Source: Bacteroidales bacterium UBA1064
Lineage (GTDB): Bacteria > Bacteroidota > Bacteroidia > Bacteroidales > Tenuifilaceae
Direction of reading: 5' to 3'
Length of the DNA stretch: 16,448 nucleotides
NCBI GenBank assembly: GCA_002316235.1
Contig: DCDD01000025.1
Coordinates: forward strand, 1-16,448
The position numbers and the translations under genes were made by a program. Positions 13,518 to 16,448 of this stretch are shown here, in pieces. Within the stretch, counting starts at the first letter, position 1. The number at the start of each line of letters is the position of its first letter. Under the pieces are notes generated by a model. The model saw nothing but the letters and a program-made list of their open reading frames with translations, was not told the DNA's origin and did not search any database.

Positions 13518-13997
13518 TTATTTAAAGTTTTGTTGGGATTGTTCAATTCTTATTCCAACATCAACAACTCCCCTGAGGTCTTCAACTCGCATGGCCTGCT
13601 GAAGGTCAAATCTGTAGCTGCCAGGTTGATAAAACTTTACACCCTCGCGGTAAATGAACCGGTTGTCGTGAATTCTCCCGCTACCCCTACCCGTCCAGCG
13701 ACCATTATCGTCGGCCAGGAAGCATTCGAAGGTATCACGGACAAAGCCACCGTTGGGGGAGTAAATGCTGATGAAAAGAAAAAGGTTTTGAAACGGGTAG
13801 TCGGTGGAGTTGCGTAGATTAATTATGATGTCGTAGGATTGGGAAGTGTCGGGAATAGCAATGTTGAAGCTAGCCAAGCTATCGGCGCTCCAAGTTTCAC
13901 GGGGAATAGCTACGTATGAATCAAATACGGCATCCCTGTTGCAGCAAGCCAATGTAAGCGTAGCTGCCAAAAAAGCAATTGGTAGGCTTTTACTCAT
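13518..13997 (-). CDS. gldH: gliding motility lipoprotein GldH
   Basis: This 159-residue protein has a lipoprotein signal peptide (MSKSLPIAFLAATLTLAC) with the likely lipidated residue Cys18, followed by Cys19. The mature part is a beta-rich domain with YDIIINLRNSTDYPFQNLFLF and the acidic strand FECFLADDNGRWTGRGSG, as in GldH. In gliding Bacteroidetes it is needed for gliding and supports the type IX secretion-linked machinery; many non-gliding members also keep it. Its start codon overlaps the stop of ricT by eight bases (ATGAGTAA), so translation is probably coupled. The frame is open for 23 more residues upstream, but those lie inside ricT and precede the signal peptide. Adjacency to the PSP1 gene and holB is as I remember it from other Bacteroidetes. 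Confidence 0.88.
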   Translation of the reverse strand: MSKSLPIAFLAATLTLACCNRDAVFDSYVAIPRETWSADSLASFNIAIPDTSQSYDIIINLRNSTDYPFQNLFLFISIYSPNGGFVRDTFECFLADDNGRWTGRGSGRIHDNRFIYREGVKFYQPGSYRFDLQQAMRVEDLRGVVDVGIRIEQSQQNFK

Positions 13998-15150
13998 TGC
14001 TTGGCCTGGTTCGGTTGCGATTTCTGCTTTTTTTCCTTTTTGCGGTCTTTCCCCCCTTTTTATCAAATCGGGTCAGGCTACCCTCGTCGAGTAAACCATC
14101 GGTGAAGCCGTTTGGCCGGGAGTTATTCTGGTCGGATGTAGTATTTTCCAACAACTTGTCGGCTTTAATTCCCTTTCTGTTTAGGGCGATAATTTCGTTA
14201 ACGCGATCAACAGAGACTTCGATAAGGTTAACCGACGAAGAAGGCTCGCTGCCGTACCACATACTCCGTCTGAAGATATCGGTTTTGAAGTGGTAGTAAG
14301 TGGCATCGGCGGTTTCAAGAGCAATACTGGTATCGGGGAAGTCCTTGCGGGCATCCATGTAGCTGTCGAGCTCGTAGTTAAGGCAGCATTTAAGTTTTCC
14401 GCACTGACCAGCAAGTTTTTGAGGATTTAATGACAGCTCCTGAACCTTAGCGGAATTGGTGCTAACCGAGGCAAAGTGTGAGATCCACGATGAGCAACAC
14501 AACTCCCGACCGCATGGGCCTATCCCGCCAATACGCCCTGCCTCCTGACGGGCACCAATTTGTCGCATCTCAATTTTTACCCTGAATTCCTCGGCCAGTA
14601 TTTTAATTAGCTCCCGGAAATCAACCCGTTCGTCAGCAATGTAGTAGAAAATGGCTTTTGTTTTATCACCCTGGTACTCTACATCGCCAATTTTCATGTT
14701 CAGCTTTTGTTCCTCGGCAATTTTCCTTGCCCTAATCATGGTGCTATTTTCAAGGGCAATAGCTTCTATCCATTTCTCAATATCGGCCTGTTTTGCCTTA
14801 CGGTAAACCTTTTTGAACTCGGTAGTTTTAGGGTCAACTCCTACTCGTTTCATTTGGCGCTCTACCAGCCAGCCGGTAAGGGTAACCACGCCTATATCAT
14901 GGCCAGGGGTAGCCTCCACAGCCACAATATCACCTTGCCGAAGAACGAGCTGGTTGGCATTTCGGTAAAAACCCTTTCGGGTATTTTTAAATTGAACTTC
15001 AATAATATCCGATTGCTGGAGCGGCATGGGAAGGTCGGCCATCCAGTCGTGAACTTTTAGCTTGGCGCAACCCTTTGAGCTGCAAACCGAATGCTCGGAA
15101 GCTTCGTTCACGGTTATAACCCCGCCCCTCGACCCTATATTTTTTTCCAT
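13990..15150 (-). CDS. ricT: PSP1-domain protein (RicT/YaaT family)
   Basis: This 386-residue cytosolic protein has a PSP1 domain with the Cys-rich signature of RicT. Two clusters are seen: GPCGRELCCSSW (Cys213, Cys218, Cys219) and GQCGKLKCCLNYE (Cys250, Cys255, Cys256). An N-terminal CSSKGC adds Cys23 and Cys28. In Bacillus, RicT works with RicA and RicF in a complex that carries iron-sulfur clusters and affects RNase Y-dependent mRNA processing; neither partner is in this window. The C-terminal tail, from about residue 335, is polar, low-complexity and strongly basic (KKGGKTAKRKKSRNRNR), suggesting nucleic-acid contact. The start was set at ATG 15150 (MEKNIGSRGGVITV) rather than the in-frame TTG at 15165. 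The end overlaps gldH by eight bases. Confidence 0.9.
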   Translation of the reverse strand: MEKNIGSRGGVITVNEASEHSVCSSKGCAKLKVHDWMADLPMPLQQSDIIEVQFKNTRKGFYRNANQLVLRQGDIVAVEATPGHDIGVVTLTGWLVERQMKRVGVDPKTTEFKKVYRKAKQADIEKWIEAIALENSTMIRARKIAEEQKLNMKIGDVEYQGDKTKAIFYYIADERVDFRELIKILAEEFRVKIEMRQIGARQEAGRIGGIGPCGRELCCSSWISHFASVSTNSAKVQELSLNPQKLAGQCGKLKCCLNYELDSYMDARKDFPDTSIALETADATYYHFKTDIFRRSMWYGSEPSSSVNLIEVSVDRVNEIIALNRKGIKADKLLENTTSDQNNSRPNGFTDGLLDEGSLTRFDKKGGKTAKRKKSRNRNRTRPSNE

Positions 15151-15176
15151 CGTCAGGTTAGCCAATTAAAAGTCGT

Positions 15177-15184
15177 CAAATTTA
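15177..15184 (-). promoter_or_regulatory. candidate internal promoter for ricT-gldH
   Basis: Read on the minus strand this is TAAATTTG, an exact TAnnTTTG box, in the 53-base gap between the holB stop and the ricT ATG at 15150. A start near 15170 leaves about 20 bases of leader. No clear -33 TTTG is present. Confidence 0.4.
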
Positions 15185-15203
15185 GCAAAAAATTATGAAC
15201 CTT

Positions 15204-16352
15204 CTAGGCCGCTTTTTTATTGGGGATTAGCTTAACCATCCTCATGGTCATGTGGGTTAAAACTACCGTTGGGTTACCATTTTGGGTGATACACTCGAAG
15301 GCAGTAACCAGCTCGTCAGTAATGCTAAAGACATTATTTGTTGTAATGAATGGTGAGAAATCGTGACAAAATGCTTCCTCTTCCCCCATCAGGTATGAAA
15401 CCTCCTCAACTCCCATGTTGAGCACGAGGGTTTCGCGGGTTAGCCTAAGGGAGTAAACAAGCAGGTGCTTTAAGTCCTCCCTGCCCAGCGAAGCTGTTTC
15501 ATCAACCCAGTCGAGGAGTCCGAGCACGTTTTTGGAGTAGCAAAGTCGCATTAGCTTCCGGTAGCTGGTGAAAAAGTAGTTTGATTCCTGGTCCTTCAAC
15601 CTGATGGCCTCATAAAAATTTCCATTGGCTATCCGGCTGATGTCGTGAGCCAACTCAGGAGAAAGGTTATACTTGTCATGCAGGGCAAGGGCTACGCTTT
15701 CACGATTAATGGGGGGTACCATCACCTGCTGGGTTCTTGAAAGTATGGTTTTTAGGATATGGGTGGGGTTTTCGCTCACCAGCAAAAAGATAGTCTTTTC
15801 GGGCGGTTCTTCAATCAGTTTCAGTAGCTTATTAGCTGCCTGATTATTCATACGTTCGGGCAGCCATATTATTATAACCTTAAACTCGTTTTCAAAGCTT
15901 TTCAAGCCTAGTTTTCTGATTATTTCACTGGCAGTGGCGGTGCTTATAATTCCCTGCTTATTCTCCATTCCGATCATTTCGTACCAGTCGTTCTCGCCAA
16001 AGTAGGGATTGGCGATAATAGCCGAGCGCCATGTTGAAATGGTATCGTCAGGTTTTTCGGAATTTTCATCGGCACCCTCATCCGATTTTTCCTTTGTCTT
16101 GGTGGGGAAAACGAAATGCAGGTCGGGGTGAACCAACTTGGCTACTTTCCTGCATGAGGGGCAAACTCCGCACGAATCGCTCTTGCCACGGTTTTCACAC
16201 ATGATATACTGTGCAAAGGCAACTGCCAGGGGGAGTTTTCCTGCACCGGGTGGGCCTACAAAAAGGTTGGCATGGGGCACACGGTTCTCCCTTACCAGCT
16301 GAATCAGCCGTTCTTTTACCTTTTCCTGTCCAACTATATCGCTAAAAAGCAT
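15204..16352 (-). CDS. holB: DNA polymerase III delta' subunit (clamp-loader component)
   Basis: This 382-residue protein fits the delta' subunit of the clamp loader, which opens and loads the sliding clamp at the replication fork. The N-terminus FSDIVGQEKVKERL and VPHANLFVGPPGAGKLPLA (residues 25-43) are those of DnaX-related AAA+ proteins. The phosphate loop ends GKL, lacking the Ser/Thr that holds magnesium, as expected of a non-hydrolysing delta'. A four-Cys zinc site is formed by Cys52, Cys61, Cys64 and Cys67. The conserved NKLLKLIEEPPEKTIFLL (174-191) precedes LSRTQQV, where the usual SRC is SRT (205-207). A charged acidic insert (about 83-107) separates the zinc site from the rest. It is the first gene of the minus-strand cluster. 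Confidence 0.93.
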   Translation of the reverse strand: MLFSDIVGQEKVKERLIQLVRENRVPHANLFVGPPGAGKLPLAVAFAQYIMCENRGKSDSCGVCPSCRKVAKLVHPDLHFVFPTKTKEKSDEGADENSEKPDDTISTWRSAIIANPYFGENDWYEMIGMENKQGIISTATASEIIRKLGLKSFENEFKVIIIWLPERMNNQAANKLLKLIEEPPEKTIFLLVSENPTHILKTILSRTQQVMVPPINRESVALALHDKYNLSPELAHDISRIANGNFYEAIRLKDQESNYFFTSYRKLMRLCYSKNVLGLLDWVDETASLGREDLKHLLVYSLRLTRETLVLNMGVEEVSYLMGEEEAFCHDFSPFITTNNVFSITDELVTAFECITQNGNPTVVLTHMTMRMVKLIPNKKAA

Positions 16353-16383
16353 TTAGTATCAATTTAACTATTTAAAATTCCCT

Positions 16384-16391
16384 CAAATTTA
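16384..16391 (-). promoter_or_regulatory. candidate promoter for the holB cluster
   Basis: Read on the minus strand this is TAAATTTG, an exact TAnnTTTG box, identical to the one before ricT. It lies about 32 bases before the holB ATG. A TTTG only ten bases upstream of the box is too close to be its -33 element. Confidence 0.45.
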
Positions 16392-16448
16392 CAATTTTTA
16401 GCAAATCTTTCTGAAAGAGGGAAGGAGGGAAAATAAAGGATAAAGGTT

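Noticed and set aside
13998..14066. 23-residue N-terminal extension of gldH
   Set aside because: It lies inside ricT and precedes the lipoprotein signal; ATG 13997 gives a normal GldH with an 8-base overlap.
1..16448. CRISPR arrays, tRNA or rRNA genes, insertion sequences, prophage or toxin-antitoxin genes
   Set aside because: None was recognised by reading both strands; every gene-sized frame is explained by the listed genes.

Overview
The window is a dense, mostly housekeeping stretch from a Bacteroidetes chromosome, most likely Bacteroidales or a close relative. This rests on: a purN gene divergent from an acpP-fabF-rnc operon; the gliding lipoprotein gene gldH overlapping a PSP1/RicT gene; an Mrp ATPase without the usual CxxC; weak or absent Shine-Dalgarno sequences; and several exact matches to the Bacteroidetes -7 promoter box TAnnTTTG. 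No transposon, integrase, CRISPR array, rRNA or tRNA was seen, and no gene-free stretch exceeds 300 bases. Assignment below order level is not possible from this sequence alone.

Left part (1-2749): the start of purN (minus strand, cut by the window edge) faces away from acpP, fabF and rnc. These supply the acyl carrier protein, the condensing enzyme of fatty-acid elongation and RNase III. Middle plus-strand part (2910-8119): an ABC exporter pair of NatA/NatB type (ATPase plus permease), closed by a strong hairpin; then an HD-domain phosphohydrolase and a short Ppx/GppA phosphatase 11 bases apart; then an orphan NtrC-type response regulator that has a receiver domain and a sigma-54 AAA+ domain but no DNA-binding domain.

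From 8132 to the end everything is on the minus strand. In transcription order from the right: holB, ricT (PSP1), gldH, trmB and an alkyltransferase-like (ATL) gene form a compact, partly overlapping cluster. Then come mrp and an Nfu-type scaffold (iron-sulfur cluster handling), ending at a textbook terminator; then an unrecognised exported, probably outer-membrane beta-barrel protein, a YccF-like membrane protein with its own terminator, and an isochorismatase-family hydrolase that carries a signal peptide.

No plainly new multi-gene system is visible. The points most worth a second look are the sigma-54 activator with GAFTSA in place of GAFTGA and no helix-turn-helix, the HD/short-Ppx pair, the Mrp without a CxxC beside Nfu, the alkyltransferase-like protein with Ala in place of the acceptor Cys, and the unknown barrel protein.
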